This document shows positions 59,201-64,000 of a stretch of DNA of 64,000 nucleotides, piece after piece. The translations under genes and the position numbers were made by a program. The notes beneath the pieces were generated by a model. That model was not told the origin of the DNA. It searched no databases and saw nothing but the letters and a program-made list of their open reading frames with translations. The number at the start of each line of letters is the position of its first letter. The first letter of the stretch is position 1. Source of the stretch: Pterois miles (taxonomy: Eukaryota; Chordata; Actinopteri; Perciformes; Scorpaenidae); the NCBI GenBank assembly GCA_947000775.1, contig CAMQGK010000565.1, positions 11,455,001 to 11,519,000 on the forward strand, read 5' to 3'.

Positions 59201-60285
59201 GCTGTGAGTTTGGAGCCTGTGTGTAAAACCTGTACTGGTACATATTTGAGTTTTTATATCTTCTGTCCTCTCCTCAGTCTCCCAGTCGTTCCCCTCTGGC
59301 CTCAGACTGTAGCAGCCGTCGCTCCTCCATCTCCAGCACCTCCTCTCTGGGCTCTGAGGCCAAACCAGAGGGAGAACGGGTCCGACACAGAGAGGTAACT
59401 GAGAGGAGAACAACCTGATACAACAGGAAGTACTTCTAAAAGACCAGGAGAGACCTGCTTACCTCAAAATCTCAGAAACTAATAGATCAGCAACAGTCTA
59501 GTAATAGTTCATCTCTATTAATAGATTCTGTATTCATATGTTGGCAACGAGACAAGATGTTTAGTGCCCTGGTTTGTAGTCTGAGTAGTATTCAAACAGG
59601 CTTTGTTTGTCACTTTCTTATTTATGTAGGCTACATAAATGTTACCTTAGCACTGTCGCCTCACAGCAAGAGGGTTGCAGGTTCAAACCCAGCTTGGGGC
59701 TCCTCTGTGTGGAGTTTGCATGTTCTCCCCGTGTTAGCGTGGTTTTCTCCGGGTTCTCCAGCTTCCTCCCATAGTCCAAAGACATGCAGGTTAGCTGATG
59801 TGTGAATGTGAGCGTGAATGGTTGTCTGTCTTTGTATGTCAGCCCTGTGATAGCCAGGTGACCTGTCCAGGGTGAACCCTGCCTTCAGCCAGTGTCCCTC
59901 CATGACCCTGAATAGGATAAGTGGTTACAGATGATGGATGGATGGATGGATGGATGGATGGATGGACGGATGGACGGATGGATGGACGGATGAACCATTA
60001 TTTTGGACTTGGATCTGACTCTGTTATGGTTTTGGTTGAAACATTCATCAGTCCAGAGTCCAGATCTCTGTCTCAGTCTTGGATGCGTCCAAGATGACCA
60101 CAGACCAAAGAGAAAAAAAAAAAAGGGAGGAAAAAAAAAAAAACGGATGGACGGACGGATGAAAGTCCATTATTCTTGCACCTTTGATCATCACATTATA
60201 GTTTACAATAGTGATTTGTTCAAAACATGACTGTTTCTTACATTATAAATGTATGTTTATAATAATAATAATAATTATTATTATT

Positions 60286-60318
<33 letters not shown>

Positions 60319-62767
60319 ATTATTATTCATAATATTAGTTTTTTGTATGGACGCAGTTCGAATGTTGGACTCTGTTGCGTTGTTTTTGTGTAAAATTGAG
60401 TGAGTAGTACTGAGGCCACAGCCATGTTTTTTCTAGGGCTGTCCTCTCTGAGTCGATTAGTCGACTAATCTGTCATTTTGGTCTTAGTCAGCTAAGATTT
60501 CTTTTGTCAAATAGTCGTTTTTTTATGCTTTTTCATGCAAAGTGACTTATTTCCAAGAAACCTATGAGCACGTCTGGTAAACACCAGATGTAAAGTGGTG
60601 CTTTTGTGTGACAAACTTTTTACAGATCCATCGATTAAATCAACTAAACGAGAATTTCTTTGTTCGAGGACAGTCCAAATCTTTTGTTTTTTTTTACTCT
60701 AAAGCAGAAGCAGCGCAGTAAGCTGCAATCAGCTGCTGTTGTTTCCGTGGTGACTGACGCTGTGTGTGATTGACAGGTGGAGAAGCTGCTGCGGGCCGTG
60801 GCCGACGGTGACGCGGAGATGGTGAGAATGAATCAAGACGGAGGCATTTTGTCCGTTTGAACATCCTCATCTGCAGAAGTGGACTCATTAGTAAGTGCTG
60901 CTTTCATCTGTGTGTGTGTGTTCAGGTGCGTTACCTGTTGGAGTGGATAGATGAGGAAGAGGAGGATGAAGAAGAGCTTCGGTCTGAGGCTCTGCTTTGC
61001 CACCCACTGTGTCAGTGTCCGAACTGTGCCCCCACTCAGAAGGTAACGTATAGAGACTGAATTTAGACCAACACTTTGACAGTTAAACAGTTTATTAGTC
61101 TGATCCTCTATCTGTCCTCCCTCTGTCCTCTATCTGTCCTCCGTCTGTCCTCCCTCTGTCCTCTATCTGTCCTTCGTCTGTCCTCTCTGTCCTCCGTCTG
61201 TCCTTCGTCTGTCCTCTCTGTCCTCCATCTGTCCTCCCTCTGTCCTACCTCTGTCTTCGCTCTGTCCTCCCTCTGTCCTCTATCTGTCCTCCGTCTGTCC
61301 CCTCTGTCCTCCGTCTGTCCTCTCTGTCCTCCGTCTGTCCTCTATCTGTCCTCCGTCTGTCCTCTGTCTGTCCTGCAGCTGTCTGTCGTGCAGGCGGGAA
61401 CTCTCGGGGTTAACAGCTGTAACATTGATGGTTTCACGCCGCTCCACGTCGCCGCCCTACACGGCCACTCTGCGCTGGCTGCCCTGCTAATTCGCCACGG
61501 AGCCAACGTCAACGCCCGCACCAACCAGTGCGCCACAGCGCTCCACCTGGCCAGCCAGAACAGCCACATCCAGGTAGGAGGGGAGCTGAAAGTTGTCACC
61601 TGCTTAGGTTGTAGCGACTCAGTTTTAGTATCTTCTTCTTCTTCTTCTTCTTCTTAAGATACTGGTATCGTATGAAACTGGAAAACCACTGGTACCAACC
61701 AGGTCAGAGTAGCTTGTCATGAAAGGGGTCAAAGGGGTCCGTTGACCTCTGACCTCCAGATGTGTGAATGTAAATGGGCTCTCTGGGTCCCCACCAGTCT
61801 CCCCTTTACAGACATGCCCACTTTCTGATAGTCCCAGTCAGTCTGGATCAAGTCCTAGTCAAGTCAGCACTCTGACACACTGACAGCTGTTGTTGCCTGT
61901 TGGGCTGCAGTTTGTCATGTTCTGATTGGAGCAGATTGTTTTATGCTAAAGTCAGAATATCTGTCATTGTTTTGTGTTAATTGATTTCCATTAATAAAGA
62001 CATACATACATGAAGCAGCATATTTGCCCACTTCCATGTTGATAAGAGCATTAAATACTTTCAAATCTCTCTTTAAGGTCCATTTTGAAGTGATTATGAA
62101 TATGTGATTAATTGTGATTAACTATTCTAATTAATTGACAGCTCTAGTATAAACATTTGATTTGTGGAAAACTATAGTGAACATGCTGCATAAACTTTAA
62201 ATTCAGGCTCGCTCACATAAAAATTGAAGCAGCACAGAGAGAGTGACTTTGGAAACAGCTTCTGTTTGATTTGTTCTGATTAACTAATAAAATTATTCAG
62301 AGGTCTTTTAATTGATAGGCTTAGGCTGATTTCCGTTAATGCGTTAAAGAAATTAGTGGCATTAAAAGGAATTTGTGTTAACAGCCCTAATTAAAATACA
62401 CATCAACAAACCCCATGAAAAGACCAAATTAATACTGTATGTATCTGTTGCTAACATGGAAGATTTTTACTGTATATTATTTTGCATTTACTCAGAGAGA
62501 TGAAACTGAATGTCTGTTAGGAGTCTGAACGACAATCTGACTGAATAGTTTTTGGTGGAAGATTAAAAAAATGAGCTGTTTGTCGTGAAATAACTTGAAG
62601 TCAGTGTGTGATGAACTGTGTGTGTTTGTATCGTCGGTGTGTTTTAGGTGATGAGGTTTCTGCTTGAGTGCAACGCTAAACTGAACAAGAAGGATCACTA
62701 CGGCAACACTCCTCTAATACAGGCCTGTCTCTGTGGAAACCTGGAGACGGCCACCACCTTGTTACAG
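32752..62767 (+). CDS. ankrd27: ankrd27 (Varp) gene, 5' part, 22 coding exons (intron-containing span)
   Basis: Varp is an endosomal scaffold: a Rab21 GEF (VPS9 domain) that binds Rab32/38, the R-SNARE VAMP7 and retromer subunit VPS29, and directs endosome-to-surface and melanosome cargo traffic (known of the family). The exons join to 819 residues, against about 1050 in human. Order: conserved N-terminus MAVYDENILRNQFYLAL; VPILFEETFYN and EDVREFLGRH blocks; VPS9 about 195-370 with the ADDLLSVILYLLVKTEIPNW signature; zinc motif C425-C429-C431-C434; ankyrin repeats about 450-605; Ser-rich linker 622-660; second zinc motif C700-C704-C706-C709; ankyrin repeats from about 725 to the edge. All junction phases agree. 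The last 230 or so residues lie beyond 64000. Confidence 0.95.
32977..33929 (-). mobile_element. internally deleted hAT-Charlie-like element, copy A
   Basis: The reverse complement of copy B at 53222-54246, alignable over about 950 bp. It keeps the GTGTCAAA end but not the other tip. The minus strand encodes MSEKRKVDAAGRKFPESQ and stops at the same place as copy B, so both come from one deleted progenitor. Confidence 0.8.
34860..34925 (+). repeat. (AAAT)n microsatellite, interrupted
   Basis: AATAAATAAATAAATAGATA-type repeat in ankrd27 intron 1. Confidence 0.85.
36305..37095 (+). repeat. composite dispersed repeat with AAGATGG tandem blocks
   Basis: GAGGCCGATGCTGAAGTGCT start and GGCGACTCCTCTGGTTGTTA match a common fish repeat as I remember it. 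Two tandem blocks follow, of CAAGATGGCGA-like units (36690-36830 and 36950-37045), each closed by GAACTTGAGG and CAGTCCACAAACTAATGGGT. The block-plus-closer is therefore itself duplicated. Confidence 0.7.
37868..37978 (+). CDS. ankrd27: ankrd27 exon 3-equivalent
   Basis: Acceptor CTGCAG, donor GTTGTT; 37 codons in phase 0. It encodes VLVPCCGSLTVSSFSDSQFD, aligning to the human VLVPCKGSL region. Confidence 0.93.
38291..38470 (+). repeat. tandem repeat, three units of 63-67 bp
   Basis: Units begin CATCTATAAACATT at 38291, 38358 and 38421 and include TTAATGGTTAATAACTG. AT-rich; intronic. Confidence 0.85.
38480..39145. repeat. possible dispersed repeat
   Basis: It contains GTGACCCAGCAGCCATGTTG and CAGCCAATAGGAACGC phrases typical of fish interspersed repeats. 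Ends not defined; no gene. Confidence 0.3.
39441..39749 (+). CDS. ankrd27: ankrd27 exon, N-terminal domain (309 bp)
   Basis: Acceptor GTTCAG, donor GTAGGA; 103 codons in phase 0. It encodes VPILFEETFYNDQEQSYSIL and LEDVREFLGRHAQKLDKFIQ. High GC third positions contrast with the AT-rich introns and help confirm coding. Confidence 0.95.
39763..39950 (+). repeat. polypyrimidine tract (CTT/CCTT-rich), about 190 bp
   Basis: Nearly all C/T on the plus strand, starting 14 bases after an exon. The upstream open frame runs on through it only because CT repeats lack stops. Confidence 0.85.
40199..40258 (+). CDS. ankrd27: ankrd27 exon (60 bp)
   Basis: Acceptor CTCAG, donor GTGAGT; 20 codons, DSVNGLYTKCLQCLLRDSRL, aligning to human DSANALYTKCLQQLLRDSHL. 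Confidence 0.95.
40575..40762 (-). mobile_element. TAGGGCTGTCAA-family fragment, minus
   Basis: The 3' quarter of the family in reverse: AGGGCTGTAAAACTTAACGT through GTCAGACTAGCTTGTCGCGA. It sits about 90 bp from a plus copy. Confidence 0.75.
40863..41383 (+). mobile_element. TAGGGCTGTCAA-family element, internally deleted
   Basis: GTGCTGTCACCCGATTAAAA start, ATTAACTTTAACAGCGCTA end. It lost the central DR1 segment (junction at about 41205, ATCCAAAGCTAGTCTGACC). Confidence 0.8.
41385..41660. repeat. probable dispersed fish repeat
   Basis: TACACATAATGCACTTTCAA, then paired AAGTGGATAT / ATCCACTTGATTT segments in opposite orientation. Resembles a known fish repeat; no coding content. Confidence 0.4.
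42199..42864. mobile_element. hAT-like element, GATTAGTC type
   Basis: AGGGCTGCCCCCTCTTAGTC at the left and GGACAAGCACAGCCCTA at the right. A shorter relative is at 60434-60683. Non-coding. Confidence 0.65.
43163..43216 (+). CDS. ankrd27: ankrd27 exon (54 bp)
   Basis: Acceptor TTTACAG, donor GTAACA; 18 codons, KLLAKQELQMTLLKQAVE. Confidence 0.94.
44231..44499 (-). mobile_element. tRNA-derived SINE (type A), minus
   Basis: Head in reverse at TCTGAGCCACAGTCGCC; tail at GACTTGCATTTATACAGCAC. B box eroded (AGAGATCGAACC). Confidence 0.82.
44515..44655 (+). mobile_element. 3' half of a hAT-like element (GCAACTAACGATTA type)
   Basis: ATTCAGTTTACTGTCATAGA ... TGATTAATCGTTGCAGCTCT. The left half is missing. 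Relatives at 47670-47800 and 58782-59065. Confidence 0.65.
44872..44937 (+). CDS. ankrd27: ankrd27 exon (66 bp)
   Basis: Acceptor TCCCAG, donor GTATGT; 22 codons with MYVHHGIHDLIFNFVGTLEA, aligning to the human EIYVHHEIYNLIFKYVGTMEA region. Confidence 0.95.
45152..45228 (+). CDS. ankrd27: ankrd27 exon, VPS9 domain
   Basis: Acceptor CCTCAG, donor GTCAGT; phase 0 in, phase 2 out. It encodes DAAFNKTTRSLQELQQKELG and VKPEF. Confidence 0.95.
45415..46010 (-). mobile_element. LINE remnant (3' end)
   Basis: Minus-strand 45710-46000 reads VYWGSSISAVDSKKLHKVIR and VGERRMKAKLSSMM, like the C-terminus of a fish LINE reverse transcriptase protein. It is followed by a 3'-UTR-like region. 5'-truncated. 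Confidence 0.6.
46248..46369 (+). CDS. ankrd27: ankrd27 exon, VPS9 domain
   Basis: Acceptor CTGCAG, donor GTATGT; phase 2 in, phase 1 out. It encodes INLSRAKRELSQLNQQTSPL and LLCLRRVALTATQTP. Confidence 0.95.
46551..46935 (-). mobile_element. TAGGGCTGTCAA-family element, minus, internally deleted
   Basis: TTAGGGCTGTTAAAGGTAAC to TTAATCGATTTACAGCC with an A16-like run at the deletion. DR1 TGACCTCTGACCT at 46815-46827. Confidence 0.78.
46936..47340 (+). mobile_element. tRNA-derived SINE (type B)
   Basis: GGGCTGCATGGTGGTGTAGT head abutting the previous element. It has an unusually G-rich 3' end (GGAGGGAGGGAGGGGGGGG-like). Confidence 0.8.
47670..47800 (+). mobile_element. 5' part of a hAT-like element (GCAACTAACGATTA type)
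   Basis: AGAGCTGCAACTAACGATTA, AGTGTTTCCCAGAATCCAAG. Its continuation (AGAGCGCCAGTCATTGATTC) is shared with about 43740-43860 in reverse-type decay. Confidence 0.6.
47996..48245. mobile_element. two TAGGGCTGTCAA-family fragments head to head
   Basis: The plus 5' part (AGGGCTGTCAATCAACTAAA ... TTATGCAAAT) is joined at about 48154 to a minus 3' tip (TAGGGATGTCACAGGTAACG ... TTTCTTTAACGCATTTAACG). Confidence 0.75.
48690..49430. mobile_element. probable nonautonomous DNA element
   Basis: GGGTTGGGAGCATTACTTTA at the left, AAAGTAACATAACTAGATTA at the right. It contains the nested hairpins at 49217-49260. Confidence 0.45.
49225..49260. repeat. perfect 16-bp-arm hairpin overlapping an 18-bp palindrome
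   Basis: TACTGTACATGAAACA (49225-49240) is exactly reverse-complemented at 49245-49260, with loop ATGC. ATGTACAGTACTGTACAT (49217-49234) is a perfect palindrome sharing bases with the left arm. Confidence 0.93.
49740..49925 (+). mobile_element. LINE 3'-end fragment
   Basis: AATTTCTCCACTGTGGGACT then AATAAAGGAATATCTTATCT, the usual end of fish CR1/Rex-like LINEs. It ends 43 bases before an ankrd27 exon. Confidence 0.7.
49969..50047 (+). CDS. ankrd27: ankrd27 exon, VPS9 signature
   Basis: Acceptor CCGCAG, donor GTGAGC; phase 1 in, phase 2 out. It encodes CADDLLSVILYLLVKTEIPN, with the conserved Asp pair that in VPS9 GEFs includes a residue needed for exchange. Confidence 0.96.
50215..51105. 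repeat. possible dispersed fish repeat
   Basis: The ends carry ATCCACACTAATTCG and TTTTAGTGTGGATGTAGCAG (inverted), and GTGTAAACAGGAAGCAGCG recurs in reverse-like form near 42540-42600. Non-coding. Confidence 0.4.
51597..51720 (+). CDS. ankrd27: ankrd27 exon, VPS9 C-terminal part
   Basis: Acceptor ATCAG, donor GTAAGT; phase 2 in, phase 0 out. It encodes MANLSYIRNFCFSHSSKDEL and STFEAAVEYI. Confidence 0.96.
51827..51919 (+). CDS. ankrd27: ankrd27 exon after VPS9
   Basis: Acceptor ATCAG, donor GTGAGC; 31 codons with LFKERMSLLSQTAATPIHCL. Confidence 0.92.
52246..52300 (+). repeat. five 11-bp CACCATGGGA(C/T/A) units
   Basis: Short tandem repeat with NcoI-like CCATGG cores; one unit is CACCATAGGAT. 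Intronic. Confidence 0.9.
52720..53049 (-). mobile_element. tRNA-derived SINE (type B), minus
   Basis: Reverse strand: GGGCTGCACGGTGGTGCAGC head and an exact B box GGTTCGATTCC (plus strand GGAATCGAACC, 52984-52994). The best-preserved copy of its family here. Confidence 0.85.
53222..54246 (+). mobile_element. internally deleted hAT-Charlie-like element, copy B
   Basis: TGTGTCAAACTCAAGGCCCG at the left and GAGTATGACACCCCTG at the right are inverted ends. ATG 53499 opens 23 codons (MSKKRKVAAEGRKFPESQ..) resembling the N-terminus of GTF2IRD2/ZBED-like hAT proteins, then TAG at 53568. Copy A at 32977-33929 is inverted relative to it. Confidence 0.78.
54374..54495 (+). CDS. ankrd27: ankrd27 exon, first VPS29-binding zinc motif
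   Basis: Acceptor TTGTCAG, donor GTAAGT; phase 0 in, phase 2 out (122 bp). It encodes HIANGNEAEVQHLLSEGE and CHPLCSCDLC (bases 54449-54478), the zinc-holding hairpin known in Varp to bind retromer VPS29. It is flanked by TG-rich and (CA)n tracts. Confidence 0.95.
54505..54558 (+). repeat. (CA)27 microsatellite
   Basis: 27 uninterrupted CA units, beginning 10 bases past the exon end at 54495. Confidence 0.95.
55172..55254 (+). CDS. ankrd27: ankrd27 exon, ankyrin block 1 start
   Basis: Acceptor ACGCAG, donor GTGAGC; phase 2 in, phase 1 out. It encodes RLNDPSIVTPFSRDDRGYTP and LHIAAICG, the first ankyrin TPLHxAA motif. Confidence 0.96.
55361..55476 (+). CDS. ankrd27: ankrd27 exon, ankyrin repeats
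   Basis: Acceptor GGTAG, donor GTGATT; phase 1 in, phase 0 out. It encodes AQLIDLLVCKGAPVNATDYH and APLHLACQRGYQGVT. Confidence 0.96.
55490..55865 (-). mobile_element. TAGGGCTGTCAA-family fragment, minus
   Basis: Begins within about 15 bases of the preceding exon's donor. GAAACTAGAAAACCTAATGA, TGACCTCTGACCC (DR1 with one change, 55716-55728), ends CACACTGACAGCTGTT. Confidence 0.82.
56055..56147 (+). CDS. ankrd27: ankrd27 exon, ankyrin repeat
   Basis: Acceptor CTGTAG, donor GTAAGT; 31 codons with LLLLHYKANMDAQDNNGNTP and LHLACMYGHED. Confidence 0.96.
56199..56240 (+). repeat. (CTT)n microsatellite
   Basis: CTTCTTCTTCTTCTTCTTC then CTCTTCTTCCTCT; intronic. Confidence 0.9.
56539..56736 (+). 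CDS. ankrd27: ankrd27 exon, ankyrin repeats (198 bp)
   Basis: Acceptor TGTCAG, donor GTCAGC; 66 codons including CVKALVYYDVQTCRLDLQND and GDTALHMAARWGYEGIIQVL. Nearly identical to the mammalian order. Confidence 0.96.
56737..57216. other. ankrd27 intron, nothing recognised
   Basis: Unique-looking intron sequence; no repeat or RNA feature identified. Confidence 0.5.
57217..57270 (+). CDS. ankrd27: ankrd27 exon (54 bp)
   Basis: Acceptor TTGCAG, donor GTGAGC; 18 codons VLVLLQSTQNGRHRSGVN. This region is less conserved with mammals. Confidence 0.85.
57436..57717 (-). mobile_element. tRNA-derived SINE (type A), minus
   Basis: Reverse head at CCCTCTGAGCCACAGCC; tail at TGCTTTTCTAGTCGTCTGAC. Confidence 0.83.
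57740..58060 (+). mobile_element. LINE coding remnant
   Basis: TATAGTCATGAGCTTTAGGT, ACAAGCGGCCAAAATGAGG, GTAGAGCCGCTGCTCCTTC: the C-terminal end of a widespread fish LINE. Sister fragment at 63080-63330. Many small deletions. Confidence 0.65.
58095..58535 (+). mobile_element. TAGGGCTGTCAA-family element, 3'-truncated
   Basis: GGTCTGTCAATCAGTTATTT start, CAACAATCTGCTCCAATCAA middle, stops after GTCTGTAAACGGCCATGAC. No DR1. Confidence 0.8.
58782..59065 (+). mobile_element. hAT-like element (GCAACTAACGATTA type)
   Basis: GGCTGCAACTAACAATTTCA, TCAGTGTTTCCCAGAGTCCA, TATTAATCGATTATGAAAAT. Most of the element is present. Confidence 0.65.
59278..59394 (+). CDS. ankrd27: ankrd27 exon, serine-rich linker
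   Basis: Acceptor CCTCAG, donor GTAACT; 39 codons, SPSRSPLASDCSSRRSSISS and onward. It corresponds to the linker before the VAMP7-binding part in mammals. Possible phosphorylation sites (RRSS) are inference. Confidence 0.92.
59644..59931 (+). mobile_element. tRNA-derived SINE (type B)
   Basis: TTAGCACTGTCGCCTCACAG, GTTGCAGGTTCAAACCC, tail running into GGAT repeats. Confidence 0.8.
59932..59993 (+). repeat. (GGAT)n with GGAC variants
   Basis: GATGGATGGATGGATGGATG then GGACGGATGG units; the usual tail of this SINE type. A shorter GGACGGAC block follows at about 60145. Confidence 0.9.
60260..60327 (+). repeat. compound (AAT)/(ATT)/(GTT) microsatellite
   Basis: AATAATAATAATAATT, then ATTATTATT, then nine or so GTT units and ATT again. 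Confidence 0.9.
60434..60683. mobile_element. hAT-like element, GATTAGTC type, short copy
   Basis: TAGGGCTGTCCTCTCTGAGT at the left, TTTGTTCGAGGACAGTCC at the right. Related to 42199-42864. Confidence 0.68.
60777..60821 (+). CDS. ankrd27: ankrd27 exon (45 bp)
   Basis: Acceptor GACAG, donor GTGAGA; 15 codons VEKLLRAVADGDAEM, identical in pattern to human EVEKLLRAVADGDLEM. Confidence 0.96.
60926..61042 (+). CDS. ankrd27: ankrd27 exon, second VPS29-binding zinc motif
   Basis: Acceptor TTCAG, donor GTAACG; 39 codons: VRYLLEWIDEEEEDEEELR then CHPLCQCPNC at 60998-61027. The acidic run precedes the second zinc hairpin. Confidence 0.96.
61100..61375 (+). repeat. CTGTCCTC-type pyrimidine minisatellite
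   Basis: About 25 drifting units of CTGTCCTC(CG/TA/CC)T, ending 3 bases before an exon, so it doubles as that exon's polypyrimidine tract. The long open frame over it joins the exon in frame but has no start evidence. Confidence 0.9.
61379..61573 (+). CDS. ankrd27: ankrd27 exon, ankyrin block 2
   Basis: Acceptor CTGCAG, donor GTAGGA; 65 codons with NIDGFTPLHVAALHGHSALA and ATALHLASQNSHIQ. Confidence 0.96.
61628..61656 (+). repeat. (CTT)n microsatellite
   Basis: About nine CTT units joining the following element. Confidence 0.9.
61657..62146 (-). mobile_element. TAGGGCTGTCAA-family element, minus
   Basis: GATACTGGTATCGTATGAAA start, TGACCTCTGACCT DR1 at 61743-61755, ends TTAATTGACAGCTCTA at the 5' terminal repeat. 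A detached 3' tip (GCGTTAAAGAAATTAGTGGC, then TTAACAGCCCTAA) is at about 62333-62393 in the opposite orientation. Confidence 0.82.
62648..62767 (+). CDS. ankrd27: ankrd27 exon, ankyrin block 2 (last in window)
   Basis: Acceptor TTTTAG, donor GTAAAA; 40 codons with MRFLLECNAKLNKKDHYGNT and PLIQACLCGN. The next exon (expected LLxHGASIN..) is not in the window. Confidence 0.95.
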
Positions 62768-63079
62768 GTAAAAGACGCACCTCTGACAAGTGTTGATGTG
62801 TCAGTAAAATGTTCCCTGTTTTCCTATTACATCTGATGTTTCTGGGTTAATATTACTGTTGCATTCATGTGTATGGTGCATTTTCACTCCTTTATATCCT
62901 GTTGGCTAGTTTAATCTGCAGTAATGCTTCATGGTCTATAAGATCATCAAATGTGAGAACCACGTATTCTTAAAAAGTCAACTTTTCATGGTGTCATGGC
63001 GCAATCACACCAAGAGGAAAGTGAAGTTTTTGCAGAGCGTGAATACATACAAAGGCAACGCAAAGCCGGAACGCAAAGC

Positions 63080-63330
63080 TCTCGATCTACTGGTCGATCC
63101 TACTTTCATCTATGGTCACGAGGGCTGGATCATGACCCAAAGAACTACTGTAGATCTTGAGTAGAAGCGGCCAGAATGTGTTTTCTCAGGATGGTGTTTC
63201 CCTTAAAGATAGGGTGAGAAGCTCAGCCATTCGTAAGGGTCTCTGACAAGAGCTGCTGCTCCTTTGTGTTGAAAGGAGCTGGTTGAGGTGGTTCGGGCAT
63301 CTGGTAAGGATGCCGCCGCCCTGAACGAGA
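63080..63330 (+). mobile_element. LINE coding remnant
   Basis: ATCTATGGTCACGAGGGCTG, AAGATAGGGTGAGAAGCTCA, GGTGGTTCGGGCATCTGG: same LINE family and strand as 57740-58060, separately decayed. Confidence 0.68.
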
Positions 63331-63339
63331 AACTCGTTA

Positions 63340-64000
63340 AACACTATGTAGTGGAAACCAATCAGCACTGAGATTTTTCCTCCTGTTGTCATTGAACCAG
63401 AAATGGAAGAAAAATCTTGTATATGTTTGTAGTCAACCAGAGCTACAATAGTACATCCTATCTGTACAGAGACCCAAACCACAGACTGTCTTTTGTAGAA
63501 ACAACAACGTTGCTGCCGTATTTATGACCAGATGACTTTATGTTGAGTGTCGATGGAGCAGCTGCATGGCCTGGCTCTGATCCATCCAAACTCCATTCAG
63601 AAAACAAGCATTTTAAAAGTTGTTTGCTTGTCGTCCTCCAGACAGACCTGACAAAGCATCAATTCACACTCTTTACAAATCAACATCATTATGTAGTTAT
63701 TTCAGTATAATTTTGATCCATTTATTGCAGTTAAATCACAGCACAATCTGTTTATTTTGGGTTCATACTGCAGTAGTGAAGTGTGCAATGGCTCTGTATG
63801 TGAATACAGCTCACCTCTGGGGGATGTTATGAACTCAGACGTGATGCCGTTTTGTTTTCTGACATATCTGAGACTTCCACAACATGTACAAAGCAGCAGG
63901 TAGTTAGTGGATCATGGAGGTTATTTCTTCCATGGTTGATGGCGGAAATGATGGAAAGAAAAGTTATCTGTGGAGACAAGCTCCCTCTCCTCACCGGCGC
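63340..64000. other. ankrd27 intron to window edge, nothing recognised
   Basis: No exon, RNA gene or repeat boundary that I can support. Confidence 0.45.

Noticed and set aside
61076..61657. 193-aa open frame joining the CTGTCC repeat to an ankyrin exon
   Set aside because: The upstream part is intronic pyrimidine repeat without stop codons; the retained intron has an in-frame TGA soon after the previous donor. Only 61379-61573 is coding.

Overview
This 64 kb window is nuclear DNA of a teleost fish, probably a percomorph. It contains many short exons with GT-AG introns. The introns and the intergenic gap are packed with fish-type repeats: tRNA-derived SINEs, hAT-like elements with terminal inverted repeats, and LINE, Tc1/mariner and piggyBac-like remnants. 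No prokaryotic operon, CRISPR array or intact viral gene was seen.

Two protein genes, both on the + strand, account for all coding sequence I can support. Positions 1-15880 hold the 3' part of tdrd12 (Tudor domain-containing 12, a piRNA-pathway helicase/Tudor protein). Sixteen exons give about 727 codons in one continuous frame: the end of the helicase domain, a CCCH zinc finger, an extended Tudor domain, a Ser/Pro-rich linker, a CS (p23-like) domain and an acidic tail. Positions 32752-62767 hold the 5' part of ankrd27 (Varp). Twenty-two coding exons give 819 codons: a conserved N-terminus, a VPS9 Rab21-GEF domain, a first CHPLCxCxxC zinc motif, the first ankyrin block, a serine-rich linker, a second CHPLCxCxxC motif and the start of the second ankyrin block. 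The gene runs off the right edge. Every exon junction was checked by hand for phase and all 36 internal junctions keep the frame.

Positions 15881 to about 28500 are intergenic, with no protein gene I recognise. They hold a hAT remnant with a BED zinc finger, a 35-bp minisatellite, a strong 34-bp-arm hairpin, a Tc1 remnant and several short inverted-repeat elements. Two candidate 5' exons or promoters for ankrd27 lie near 23.9-24.1 kb and 28.5-28.8 kb. The second has a perfect GTCACGTGAC (CLEAR/E-box) site and a first exon that splices in frame to the known start exon.

The two genes work in different processes: tdrd12 in germline transposon silencing, ankrd27 in endosome-to-surface and lysosome-related-organelle trafficking. 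Their adjacency is probably conserved synteny (both are on human 19q13.11) rather than functional coupling. The most notable non-coding signals are repeat-borne nuclear-receptor sites (a perfect ERE and several perfect DR1s), complementary TG/CA tracts around one ankrd27 exon, and a roughly 1 kb inverted pair of internally deleted transposons inside ankrd27. All calls are from reading the sequence; no database search was run.
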